A stretch of 64,000 nt of DNA from DATFVJ01 sp035517695 (GTDB lineage Bacteria > Actinomycetota > Actinomycetes > Streptosporangiales > Streptosporangiaceae), in assembly GCA_035517695.1 (NCBI GenBank), contig DATIYI010000423.1:39064-103063 (forward strand), written 5' to 3'. The notes beneath the pieces were generated by a model, which was not told the DNA's origin, made no database searches, and was given only the letters and a program-made list of their open reading frames with translations. Both the position numbers and the translations under genes were made by a program. How positions within the stretch are numbered: position 1 is the stretch's first letter; each line of letters starts with the position of its first letter. Positions 18,051 to 25,863 of the stretch are shown here, in pieces.

Positions 18051-19952
18051 ATGCGCGAGCTACCCGTCCCCGATCCGGGGGAAGCCGACCATAGGTCGGC
18101 TGCACGTTACCTGTGGTGGGTGGCGCGCAGCCAGCCACGCGGGATGCTCGCGGCCGCGGCGACGGGGATCGTCTGGATGGTCGCCCAGGCGCTGATGCCC
18201 GCCGTCATCGGGCACGCCATCGACGCAGGCGTGACCGCGCGGGACGGTGGCGCGCTCGCCCTGTGGACAGGCATGCTCTTCGGCCTCGGCGTGATCCAGG
18301 CGGTCGCCGGGGTGACGCGGCACCGCAATTCGGTAATGAACTGGCTCGGCGCCGCCTTCCTCACCGTCCAGGTGACCGTGCGCAAGGCGGTACAACTCGG
18401 CGCGGCACTGCCGAAGCGGCTCGCGGCGGGCGAGGTCGTCAGCATCGGGGTGTCCGATGTCGTGCAGATCGGCGGCGCGATGGACATCTGCGGCCGTGGC
18501 AGCGGATCGGTCGTGGCCATCGTCGTGGTCGCGGTGATCATGCTTACCACCTACGCGACTGCCGGTCTGGTCACCGTCGCCGCGGTGCCGGTTATGGCCG
18601 CGGCGATGGCACTGCTTGTCCGGCCGCTCCACCACCGCCAGCAGGCGCAGCGCGAGCGGCAGGCACATCTCGCCACCCGCGCCTCGGATATCGTCGCCGG
18701 GCTGCGGGTGCTGCGCGGTATCGGCGGCGAAGACCTGTTCGCCGCGCGCTACGCCACGGGATCACAGGATGTGATGCGGGCAGGTATCCGGGTCGGCGCG
18801 ATCGAGTCGCTGCTTGCGGGCGCCGAGATCCTGCTGCCCGGACTGCTTGTCACGCTCGTCGTCTGGACCGGTGCGCGGATGGCAATCGATGGCTCGATCA
18901 CGCCCGGCCAGCTTGTGGCCTGCTACGGCTACGCCGTTTTCCTCACCGGCCCCATCGGCACGCTTACCGAGGCCGCCGACAAGATCACCAAGGCGCACGT
19001 GGCGGCACGCAGGGTCACCACCTTGCTGAGCCTGTCGCCGGACGTCACCGGTGCGGGTCCGGCAGAGATCGCAGAGATCGCAGAGACCGCAGAGACCGCA
19101 GAGACCGCAGAGACCGCAGAGACCGCAGAGACCGCAGAGACCGCAGAGACCGCAGAGACCGCAGAGACCGCAGAGACCGCAGAGATCATAGAAATTGTAG
19201 AGGCTAAAAAGATCAAAAAGACTTCAGAGCTCACAGATGTCAAAGAAACTGAAGAGGCTGAAGAACCTTGCGAGGCTGCGCGGGCTGGCGAGCTAGTTGA
19301 TGTGGAATCGGGCCTTGTAGTGCGTCCCGGCCTGTTCACCGCGATAGTTGCGGCAGCGGCGCCTGACGCCGTCGCCATCGCGGACAGGCTCGGCAGGTTC
19401 TCGGCAGGCGAGGTGTCCTGTGGCGGTGTCAGGCTCGCCGATCTGCCGATCGACACGGTCCGCCGGACGATCCTGGTGTGCGAGAACTCAGACCGGTTGC
19501 TCGCCGGCCGGCTCCGCGACGAACTCGACCCGTACGGCGCGGGAGAGACGGCCCTGACCCGCGCACTGCGGACCGCCGCTGCGACCGACATCGTCGACGC
19601 GCTGCCCGCTGGCCTCGACGCCAGGATCACCGACTCTGGCCGCGAGTTCTCCGGCGGCCAGCAGCAACGGCTCAAACTCGTCCGCGCTCTCACGGCCGAT
19701 CCGCCCGTCCTCGTGCTCGTCGAACCGACCTCAGCAGTGGACGCGCATACCGAGTCCCGCATCGCGGCGAGGCTCGGGCCCGCGCGGGCGGGCCGGACGA
19801 CGGTCGTCGCCGCTACCAGCCCGCTCGTCCTCGCCCGGGCCGACCACGTGGCGTTCGTCGACGGCGGCAAGGTCGTAGCGGAGGGCAGCCACAGCGAACT
19901 GCTCGCGAGCCATCCCGGCTACGCCACCACCGTTACCAGGCAGGAGGCCTGA
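18051..19952 (+). CDS. ABC exporter half-transporter, degenerate-site subunit, with AET-repeat linker
   Basis: 633 residues: a six-helix exporter membrane domain (about 30-320), a low-complexity linker (338-410) and a nucleotide-binding domain. The ATPase domain has lost its Walker A: where GxxGxGKS/T should be it reads TAIVAAAAPDAVAI. The Walker B position reads VLVLVEPTSAVD, with the Mg-binding Asp replaced by Val. The signature FSGGQQQRLKLVRAL is intact. It therefore supplies the working signature but no working Walker A, and must pair with the next gene. ATG 18051 has GAGG 6 nt upstream. The linker holds 14 copies of a 9-nt unit (AEI/AET) followed by a Lys/Glu-rich charged stretch. Substrate unknown. 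Confidence 0.9.
   Translation: MRELPVPDPGEADHRSAARYLWWVARSQPRGMLAAAATGIVWMVAQALMPAVIGHAIDAGVTARDGGALALWTGMLFGLGVIQAVAGVTRHRNSVMNWLGAAFLTVQVTVRKAVQLGAALPKRLAAGEVVSIGVSDVVQIGGAMDICGRGSGSVVAIVVVAVIMLTTYATAGLVTVAAVPVMAAAMALLVRPLHHRQQAQRERQAHLATRASDIVAGLRVLRGIGGEDLFAARYATGSQDVMRAGIRVGAIESLLAGAEILLPGLLVTLVVWTGARMAIDGSITPGQLVACYGYAVFLTGPIGTLTEAADKITKAHVAARRVTTLLSLSPDVTGAGPAEIAEIAETAETAETAETAETAETAETAETAETAETAETAEIIEIVEAKKIKKTSELTDVKETEEAEEPCEAARAGELVDVESGLVVRPGLFTAIVAAAAPDAVAIADRLGRFSAGEVSCGGVRLADLPIDTVRRTILVCENSDRLLAGRLRDELDPYGAGETALTRALRTAAATDIVDALPAGLDARITDSGREFSGGQQQRLKLVRALTADPPVLVLVEPTSAVDAHTESRIAARLGPARAGRTTVVAATSPLVLARADHVAFVDGGKVVAEGSHSELLASHPGYATTVTRQEA
19062..19187. repeat. 9-nt tandem repeat x14 (gcagagacc / gcagagatc)
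   Basis: Two gcagagatc units, eleven gcagagacc units and one more gcagagatc run without interruption and in frame, giving (AEI)2(AET)11AEI. The eleven middle units show no mismatch, which points to very recent expansion and likely length variation between strains. Confidence 0.95.
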
Positions 19953-21959
19953 TTGACTGCCACCGAGGCCGACCGCGCCGCCAGCGAACCAGCCCGGCCG
20001 ATCCTGCCCATCGCGACCCGGCGGCAGGTCCGCGGCTATGCGCGCAGGCTCATGCTGCGCCACCCAGGGCAACTCGCCACCGCGCTGACCCTGCACGGTC
20101 TGGCCGCGACGGCCGGCCTGATCTCGCCGCGGCTGATCGGCAACCTGGTCGAGGCGGTGACCGAGGGCCACCTGACCCGGCAGCACGTGGACCTGGTCGC
20201 GCTCATCATCGGCGGCCTGATCGTGGCACAGGCCGTGGTCTTGCGGTTCGCCGTCTACTGCTCAACGCGGCTCGGCGAACTCGTACTTGCCCAGTTGCGT
20301 GAGGAGTTCGTCCGGCAGGTGCTCACCCTGCCGCTGTCCACGGTGGAACGCGCCGGCAGCGGAGATCTGCTCACCCGCACGACGCGGGATGTGGACGCGA
20401 TGTCGCGCGCCGTCCGCATGGCGGTACCGGAGACGCTGATCGCCATCGTGACGGGCGCGTTCGCGGTCGGCGCGCTGATACTCAACGGGCCGTTGCTCGC
20501 GCTGCCCTGCCTGACCGCGATACCGCTGCTGTGGTTCGCGACGCGCTGGTACCTGGCCCGGGCGAGGGACGCCTATCTCGCGGAGAACGCCGCCTACGCG
20601 GAGCTGACGGAAGGCATCGCGGAAACCGTGGCCGGCGCTCGCACCGTGGAGGCACTGCGACTGCAGGCCCGCAGGCTCGCCCGCACCCAGTCCGACCTGA
20701 AGCGGGCCTGGCGGGCGGAGCGTTACACACTCGGGCTACGCATGGTCTGGTTCCCGCTGGTGGAGCTTGGCTACGTGATCCCGGTAGCGGCGACACTCGG
20801 CCTTGGCGGACTCTTCACCTTGCGGGGCTGGGCCACCATCGGCCAGATGACCGCGGCCACCCTGTACGTACAGCAACTCATCGATCCGCTGGACCGGCTG
20901 CTGAGCTGGGTGGATGAACTGCAGGTGGGCGGGGCGTCCCTGGCAAGGCTGCTCGGGGTGGCGTTGGTTCCCGCCGACCGCGCAGAAAGCGGCCGCGCCC
21001 CGGTCGGCGAGCACCTCGCCGCCGATTCTGTCCGCTACGCGTATGCGCCGGGCAACGACGTGCTGCACGGCGTTGACCTTCGCCTGAAGCCGGGCGAGCG
21101 GCTGGCGATGGTGGGCCCGAGCGGTGCGGGGAAGTCAACGCTCGGGCGGCTGCTCGCGGGCATTCACCCGCCCCGATCAGGCGCGGTGACCGTCGGCCGG
21201 GTACCACTGGTGGAACTGCCACTTGGCGAACTGCGCGGCCAGGTCGCACTTGTCACCCAAGAGCACCACGTATTCCTCGGTACGTTGCGCGACAACGTTG
21301 CGCTTGGCGCTACCGGGATGGCCGCCGACAGCCCAGCCGCCGGTAGCCCGCCGATGGGTCGCCCGGCCGCGGGCAGCCCGGCCGAGGGCAGCCAACCCGC
21401 GGGCAGCCCGGCCGCGCAGCAGGTGGATGATGACAAAATCCGTGCGGCGCTCGCCGCGGTAGCTGCCCTGGATTGGGCACAGCAGTTGCCCGACGGCCTT
21501 GACACCATGGTCGGCTCGGGTCAGCTCGCCCTGTCACCCGCGCAGGCGCAGCAGGTAGCCCTGGCGCGACTTGTGCTCGCCGATCCGCACACGCTAGTGC
21601 TCGATGAGGCGACGTCACTGCTCGACCCGCGCGCGGCACGCCACCTTGAGCGTTCGCTCGCCGCGGTGCTCGACGGGCGCACGGTGGTGGCGATCGCGCA
21701 CCGTCTGCACACCGGCAGGGACGCGGACAGGGTGGCAGTGGTCGAGGACGGCCGGATCCGTGAACTCGGCTCGCACGAAGAACTGGTCGCCGCCGATGGC
21801 GCTTACGCCGATCTTTGGCGATCCTGGCACGGGCACGTCTGCGCCAGCGCCGGTGTCTGCGACCGAGCAGGCGGCGCGGCGATTAGCCCGGCCACCAGCA
21901 CCGCCACCAGCGGGGCCGCCACCTCGCCCGCCCCGGCTCCGCCGGGTTCCGCGGGGTAA
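19953..21959 (+). CDS. ABC exporter half-transporter, catalytic-site partner
   Basis: 668 residues with a membrane domain (about 40-330) and an ATPase domain. Walker A GPSGAGKST and Walker B TLVLDEATSLLD are intact, but the signature reads LSPAQAQQV instead of LSGGQ. Together with the upstream subunit this gives one complete composite ATP site and one dead site, the known design of asymmetric heterodimeric exporters. The TTG start follows the upstream TGA directly, with AGGAGG about 6 nt before it, so translation is coupled. Two low-complexity inserts occur: a Gly/Ser/Pro-rich block between the Q-loop region and the signature (near 21325-21417), and an Ala/Thr/Ser/Pro C-terminal tail. Confidence 0.92.
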   Translation: MTATEADRAASEPARPILPIATRRQVRGYARRLMLRHPGQLATALTLHGLAATAGLISPRLIGNLVEAVTEGHLTRQHVDLVALIIGGLIVAQAVVLRFAVYCSTRLGELVLAQLREEFVRQVLTLPLSTVERAGSGDLLTRTTRDVDAMSRAVRMAVPETLIAIVTGAFAVGALILNGPLLALPCLTAIPLLWFATRWYLARARDAYLAENAAYAELTEGIAETVAGARTVEALRLQARRLARTQSDLKRAWRAERYTLGLRMVWFPLVELGYVIPVAATLGLGGLFTLRGWATIGQMTAATLYVQQLIDPLDRLLSWVDELQVGGASLARLLGVALVPADRAESGRAPVGEHLAADSVRYAYAPGNDVLHGVDLRLKPGERLAMVGPSGAGKSTLGRLLAGIHPPRSGAVTVGRVPLVELPLGELRGQVALVTQEHHVFLGTLRDNVALGATGMAADSPAAGSPPMGRPAAGSPAEGSQPAGSPAAQQVDDDKIRAALAAVAALDWAQQLPDGLDTMVGSGQLALSPAQAQQVALARLVLADPHTLVLDEATSLLDPRAARHLERSLAAVLDGRTVVAIAHRLHTGRDADRVAVVEDGRIRELGSHEELVAADGAYADLWRSWHGHVCASAGVCDRAGGAAISPATSTATSGAATSPAPAPPGSAG

Positions 21960-22113
21960 CCGTGACAGGCGCGCTTGAGGCCGGCGCGTTGCATGCCTAC
22001 GGCACGATTCCGGCGCGCGGGGTACTCGCGCCAGCCTTGGCCCCTGATCAGGTCCGCGCCGAGATCGACGGCCCGGTGGGCGTGGGTAAGCCGTGGTTGA
22101 CAGGTATCGCTCG

Positions 22114-22605
22114 CTAGCAGACGTAGCCAAGCTCGGCCGCGGCGTACCACAGCAGTTCGTGACCTTCGGCGCTGTCCACCAGGAATTTCGCGTCCTGGTC
22201 ACCCTTGTCCGCGGCTGGGAGCGCGCCGATCGCGGTGTGCACGTCGGGCGCCGCGATTATGTCGTCGATGTGCGCGGACACGATTTTGTCCAGCGGGACA
22301 GCCGACCCGACCAGGACCGTGGCGCGATCCGCGTGGCTGTCGCCGCGGCATACCTTCTCGCCGGGAATCTCGGCGGCGAGCACGACCCGCCGCCGCGGCG
22401 CGACCGGGTCTGCAGCGAGCAGTCGCAGCGAGGCCCGTGCCGCCGCCGTCAGCGCGGTGTACTCGAGTGCGTCGAGGTCACCGCTCGCATACCACTCGCG
22501 TAGCGCGGGTGTGACCGCGAACGCGCAGATCGGCGGTGAGCCGAACTCGCTGGTGTCAAGCGCGGCGGCGAGCGCCGGCAGCGTGGATGGCAGATAAACG
22601 CGCAT
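22114..22605 (-). CDS. DUF6912 family protein
   Basis: 163 residues, starting MRVYLPSTLPALAAAL, the typical opening of this actinobacterial family. ATG 22605 has AGGAG 5 nt upstream, which decides it over the in-frame ATG at 22620. The protein is soluble, alpha/beta and acidic, with VVLAAEIPG and VSAHIDDIIAAPDV as conserved-looking blocks. Function is not known for the family. It lies downstream of vsr on the same strand (84 nt gap), the last gene of a likely HAD-vsr-DUF6912 run. Confidence 0.75.
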   Translation of the reverse strand: MRVYLPSTLPALAAALDTSEFGSPPICAFAVTPALREWYASGDLDALEYTALTAAARASLRLLAADPVAPRRRVVLAAEIPGEKVCRGDSHADRATVLVGSAVPLDKIVSAHIDDIIAAPDVHTAIGALPAADKGDQDAKFLVDSAEGHELLWYAAAELGYVC

Positions 22606-22688
22606 TTGCTCCTCGGACATGCGGGTGATCCAGCGACCGCACCGGCCCGGTGTGCGCGGATGATCGAAGTCTGCCAGCCGGCAGCGCC

Positions 22689-23216
22689 TCATGGGTGCGA
22701 AATCCGGCGCCTCGGTAGCGGCGGGCGCGGCACTGGTTGTCGTGGCTGTGCGAGATCGCCGCCGCCTGATTCCTCATCCGGCAGCCCCGCAGGCGGGCCA
22801 AGCACCGCGATCACCGCGGCCGTGGCGTCAGCAAGCGGTATGTGCTCCCAGAGGCGGACCACCCGCCAGCCCGCAGCCGCCAGCGCGAGGTCGGCGGCCC
22901 GGTCCCGTTCGGTGGTACGGCGGAGTTTCGGCGACCAGTACCACTCGTTCACCGTTGGCTCGCGGCCATGGTCTGGGCAGGCGTGCCAGAAGCACCCGTC
23001 CACGAAAACCGCGACCTTCCTGGCCGTGAACACGATGTCCGGCCGGACCCGGACACCCTCGCTGAGGTCGAGACGATGATCCTTGCGATAGCGGTAACCA
23101 AGCCCATGCAGCGCGCTGCGCAGGGCAATCTCGGGCTTGGTGTTGGCGCGCCTGTTGGCGCGCATGTTGGCCGATCGCCCCTCGGTTGCCGGGCGGGGGT
23201 AGGAAACGCCGGCCAT
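22689..23216 (-). CDS. vsr: Very short patch repair (Vsr) mismatch endonuclease
   Basis: Nicks DNA 5' of T:G mismatches that arise from deamination of 5-methylcytosine. 175 residues; N-terminal NMRANRRANTKPEIALRSAL, then VRPDIVFTARKVAVFVDGCFWHACPDHG with the catalytic Asp and the family's zinc/His-Cys segment, then the C-terminal WRVVRLWEH. ATG 23216 overlaps the TGA of the upstream HAD gene (TGATG). The C-terminus has an extra Gly/Pro/Arg-rich tail of about 30 residues. Vsr usually accompanies a cytosine methyltransferase, but none lies in this window, so its partner must be elsewhere or the gene is solitary. Confidence 0.9.
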   Translation of the reverse strand: MAGVSYPRPATEGRSANMRANRRANTKPEIALRSALHGLGYRYRKDHRLDLSEGVRVRPDIVFTARKVAVFVDGCFWHACPDHGREPTVNEWYWSPKLRRTTERDRAADLALAAAGWRVVRLWEHIPLADATAAVIAVLGPPAGLPDEESGGGDLAQPRQPVPRPPLPRRRISHP

Positions 23217-23893
23217 CAAGCGAGCCCGAACAGATCCCGAACGGCTGCCGCGGTGGCTTCGTGGTCGCGATGATGCAGCCCGATCATGCCGAGCGCCTGG
23301 GCGGCGGCGACATTGGCCTCGATGTCGTCGACGAAGACGCACTGCTGCGGCGAGAGACCAAGCCCGGCGAGCGCGTGCAGGAAGATCCGCTCCTCAGGCT
23401 TGCGCATGCCCACCTCGCTGGATATGACAACGGCGTCGAATAGGTCGGCGAACGTCTCGCGCGGGTAGTCGTTGCCCCACGAGTTGGACAGCATCCCGGT
23501 CCGGATCCCCGCCCGGCGAAGCGACCGCAGCAGCGCGTACATGGGCTCGACCGGCGCCATTTCCGCGAACATGCGGCTGAGCAGGCCGGTGGCGGCCACC
23601 GCCGCGCCGTCGCTGCGCACAAGCTGCGCGGCGAGCAGTGCCTCGAACTCTTCCGGCCTGCTCTCGCCGCGTTCAAGCGCGTGTATCGGGTTTACCAGCC
23701 CATCGCCGCTGTACGCTTCGCTGACCCACTGGCTCATCAGCACCCGGTAGGCCGGTTTGTCGATGCCGTCCGCATCCAGCCAGGCGGCCACCGCGGTGGC
23801 GATGGGGACGGTGAGGACACCGCCCCAGTCGGTGATCAACCCGATCGGCACGGAGCGGCACGGTTCCTGACGTTGCGACCGACTCGCAAGCAC
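23216..23893 (-). CDS. HAD-superfamily (class IA) hydrolase
   Basis: About 225 residues. All four HAD motifs are present: GLITDWGGVL (motif I, nucleophile Asp; the usual second Asp is Gly), GMLSNSW (II), the lysine in GMRKPEERIF (III), and CVFVDDIEAN (IV). The second acid of motif I being glycine is common in epoxide-hydrolase- or dehalogenase-like members, so a phosphatase role is not certain. GTG 23893 is chosen; TTG 23950 would add 19 residues without family similarity. Its stop overlaps the start of vsr by one base, so the two are co-translated. Substrate cannot be inferred. Confidence 0.85.
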   Translation of the reverse strand: MLASRSQRQEPCRSVPIGLITDWGGVLTVPIATAVAAWLDADGIDKPAYRVLMSQWVSEAYSGDGLVNPIHALERGESRPEEFEALLAAQLVRSDGAAVAATGLLSRMFAEMAPVEPMYALLRSLRRAGIRTGMLSNSWGNDYPRETFADLFDAVVISSEVGMRKPEERIFLHALAGLGLSPQQCVFVDDIEANVAAAQALGMIGLHHRDHEATAAAVRDLFGLA

Positions 23894-24004
23894 CCTACCG
23901 ATCCTAATGAAGCCTGCGCCTGAATGCGGCGGCCCGCCCGCGACCGCCAACTGCGCTCAGCCTGGCGACCTCGAATCCGCCAACTGGCTCGCGCCGCCTC
24001 GCGG

Positions 24005-24056
24005 TTGACTGCCGGTACTTGACCGTGACTGTCAATATAACTCCTGACTGTCTAAT
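24005..24056. promoter_or_regulatory. AT-rich segment with repeated TGACTGTC boxes
   Basis: Direct repeats TGACTGTC at 24026-24033 and 24045-24052 (19-nt period), with further TGAC boxes at 24006 and 24020. It lies between the HAD gene and nagZ and overlaps the nagZ stop. This may be an operator or promoter for the minus-strand HAD-vsr run, or a stop-spanning duplication like those seen elsewhere in the window. Confidence 0.4.
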
Positions 24057-25731
24057 ACTGCAGGCCTGCGCCGAGCGGGTAGGCGGTCTTTCCATTGGCC
24101 GCGGCCACGGCGACGGGCAGGCGCCCAGACGGCCGCACGGCGCCCGTCAGCACGCCCGCCACCGCGGCGATGGAAGCGGCGGTGTCGCAGTACGTCGCGG
24201 CAGCGGCCGCGGCCGTGGGGAACAGGCCCAGGTCGTATGGCTTGCCTGTGGCGACGACGATCACCGGGGCGTACCCGGCCAGCAAGCAGTAGATCGCGGC
24301 CTGCTGCACCGGGTCGCGGATGGCGTCTGCCGTCGTCGCGACGATCGCGTCGGCGCCGCGGGCCGAGCCGGCGATGACCGCACCCGAGCGCGCGAGTGCG
24401 GCGGCGAGCGGCACCGCACCTGGGCCCGTGACGTAGGTCCGGGCGCCGCGATGCAGCGGCAGCACGTGACCCTCGTTCCTCAGTAACGTCACAGACTGGT
24501 CAGCGACGCGAGCCGCAACGCTCCTGTCTGCGGTCGTGTTCACCCGCCGCACGGCGGCGCCTGAGTCCACGTACGGGTTCGTGAAAAGGCCACGGTCCAG
24601 CTTGAGCCTGAGGATCCTGCGCAGCGACTCGTCCAGGCGCGCGATCGAAATCTCGCCGGCTCGGACGGCACCGAGCACGGCACCGTAAGCCGTCTGGAGG
24701 CGCTGCGGCATCAGCAATTCGTCGCATCCAGCCTGGATCGCGCGCACCGCGATTTGCGCGTCGCTGTAACGCTGGCGCACGCCCGCCATCTGCAGTGAGT
24801 CGGTCGTGACCACGCCCTGGTAACCGAGTCTGACCCGCAGCAGGCTGGTGATGACCTCGGGCGACAATGTCGCGGGCTCCCCAGATTCGTCAAGCTCCGG
24901 CACGACGATGTGCGCCGACATGATCATGTCGGCACCGGCGCGGATAGCGGCCTCGAACGGCGGTGCGTCGATCTCCTGCCATTGGCGCAGGCAGTGGTGG
25001 ATCACGGGGAGCCCGGTGTGGCTGTCGACGTTGGTGTCTCCGTGCCCGGGAAAATGCTTGGCTGCCGAGGCAACGCCGGCGTCGTGGAAACCAGCGATCG
25101 CGGCCCGCGTCATCTCGGCGACCCGCGCGGGCTGCGAGCCGAACGACCGGGTTCCGATCACCGGGTTGGCCGGGGCGACATTCACGTCGGCCACCGGCGC
25201 GTAATCCAGGTTGATGCCGACCGCGCGCAACTGGCGCCCGGTGGCGCGCGCGGCCACCTCCACCAGGGCCGGGTCCCTGGTCGCCCCCGCCGCAAGCTGG
25301 CTGGGGAACGACGCGAGAACGCCCTCAAGACGGCAGGCGATGCCGCCCTCTTGATCAGTACCGATGATGAGCGGCACCCCTGGCGCCTGCTCCATGGCAG
25401 CACGCTGTAGCCCGTTGGACAGGCGCGCAACCTGCCCCGCGTCATGCAGGTTGGCGCCGAAATAGATGACTCCGCCGAGGTGGTACTTGCGCACCAGGTC
25501 GGCGCCTCCCTGGGCCGCTCCGGTGCCTGGCACGGCCGACACGAAGAGCTGGCCGACCTTCTCTGGCAGACTCATCCGCGCCGCGAGCGCCTCGATTGCG
25601 CTGCCGGAGTCCGCGCCAGGGCTAACCACAGCAACAGGTTGGCGCGCGGCACGGTCCGATGGCCCCTGTGGCCCACCGGAGGTCGTGCCACCCGACCCGG
25701 ACGCGACGACGCATGCGATAAGCATAGCCAC
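24052..25731 (-). CDS. nagZ: Beta-N-acetylhexosaminidase, glycoside hydrolase family 3 (NagZ-type)
   Basis: Releases N-acetylglucosamine from muropeptides or chitin fragments. 559 residues: GH3 TIM-barrel at about 45-370 with the NagZ signature KHFPGHGDTNVDSHTGLP (the catalytic His/Asp loop typical of GlcNAc-specific members) and the substrate Lys/His pair. The nucleophile Asp lies in VVTTDSLQMAGV. A C-terminal alpha/beta domain follows. GTG 25731 gives a short N-terminus (MAMLIACVVASG) that looks like the end of a lipoprotein signal (LIAC) without its basic N-region. The upstream frame is open and Arg/Lys-rich for 27 codons but has no ATG/GTG/TTG. It is followed upstream by nagA on the same strand, so a GlcNAc recovery unit is likely. 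Confidence 0.9.
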   Translation of the reverse strand: MAMLIACVVASGSGGTTSGGPQGPSDRAARQPVAVVSPGADSGSAIEALAARMSLPEKVGQLFVSAVPGTGAAQGGADLVRKYHLGGVIYFGANLHDAGQVARLSNGLQRAAMEQAPGVPLIIGTDQEGGIACRLEGVLASFPSQLAAGATRDPALVEVAARATGRQLRAVGINLDYAPVADVNVAPANPVIGTRSFGSQPARVAEMTRAAIAGFHDAGVASAAKHFPGHGDTNVDSHTGLPVIHHCLRQWQEIDAPPFEAAIRAGADMIMSAHIVVPELDESGEPATLSPEVITSLLRVRLGYQGVVTTDSLQMAGVRQRYSDAQIAVRAIQAGCDELLMPQRLQTAYGAVLGAVRAGEISIARLDESLRRILRLKLDRGLFTNPYVDSGAAVRRVNTTADRSVAARVADQSVTLLRNEGHVLPLHRGARTYVTGPGAVPLAAALARSGAVIAGSARGADAIVATTADAIRDPVQQAAIYCLLAGYAPVIVVATGKPYDLGLFPTAAAAAATYCDTAASIAAVAGVLTGAVRPSGRLPVAVAAANGKTAYPLGAGLQY

Positions 25732-25863
25732 GCAGAGTCCCCGAATCGGGCGTTTGGGTGACGAAGCCGGGCCGCGGCGCCCGGTGACCTTGTCGCGGCC
25801 AGCGCGCTGGTGTCCCTAACCGCGCCAGGTAGCTGCCAATTCGGCTGAGGCCCTTACGGGCTA

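Noticed and set aside
21962..22117. 51-codon ORF just after the second ABC gene (VTGALEAGALHAYG...)
   Set aside because: No recognisable family or ribosome site; its end overlaps the DUF6912 stop. Could be a remnant, but unsupported.
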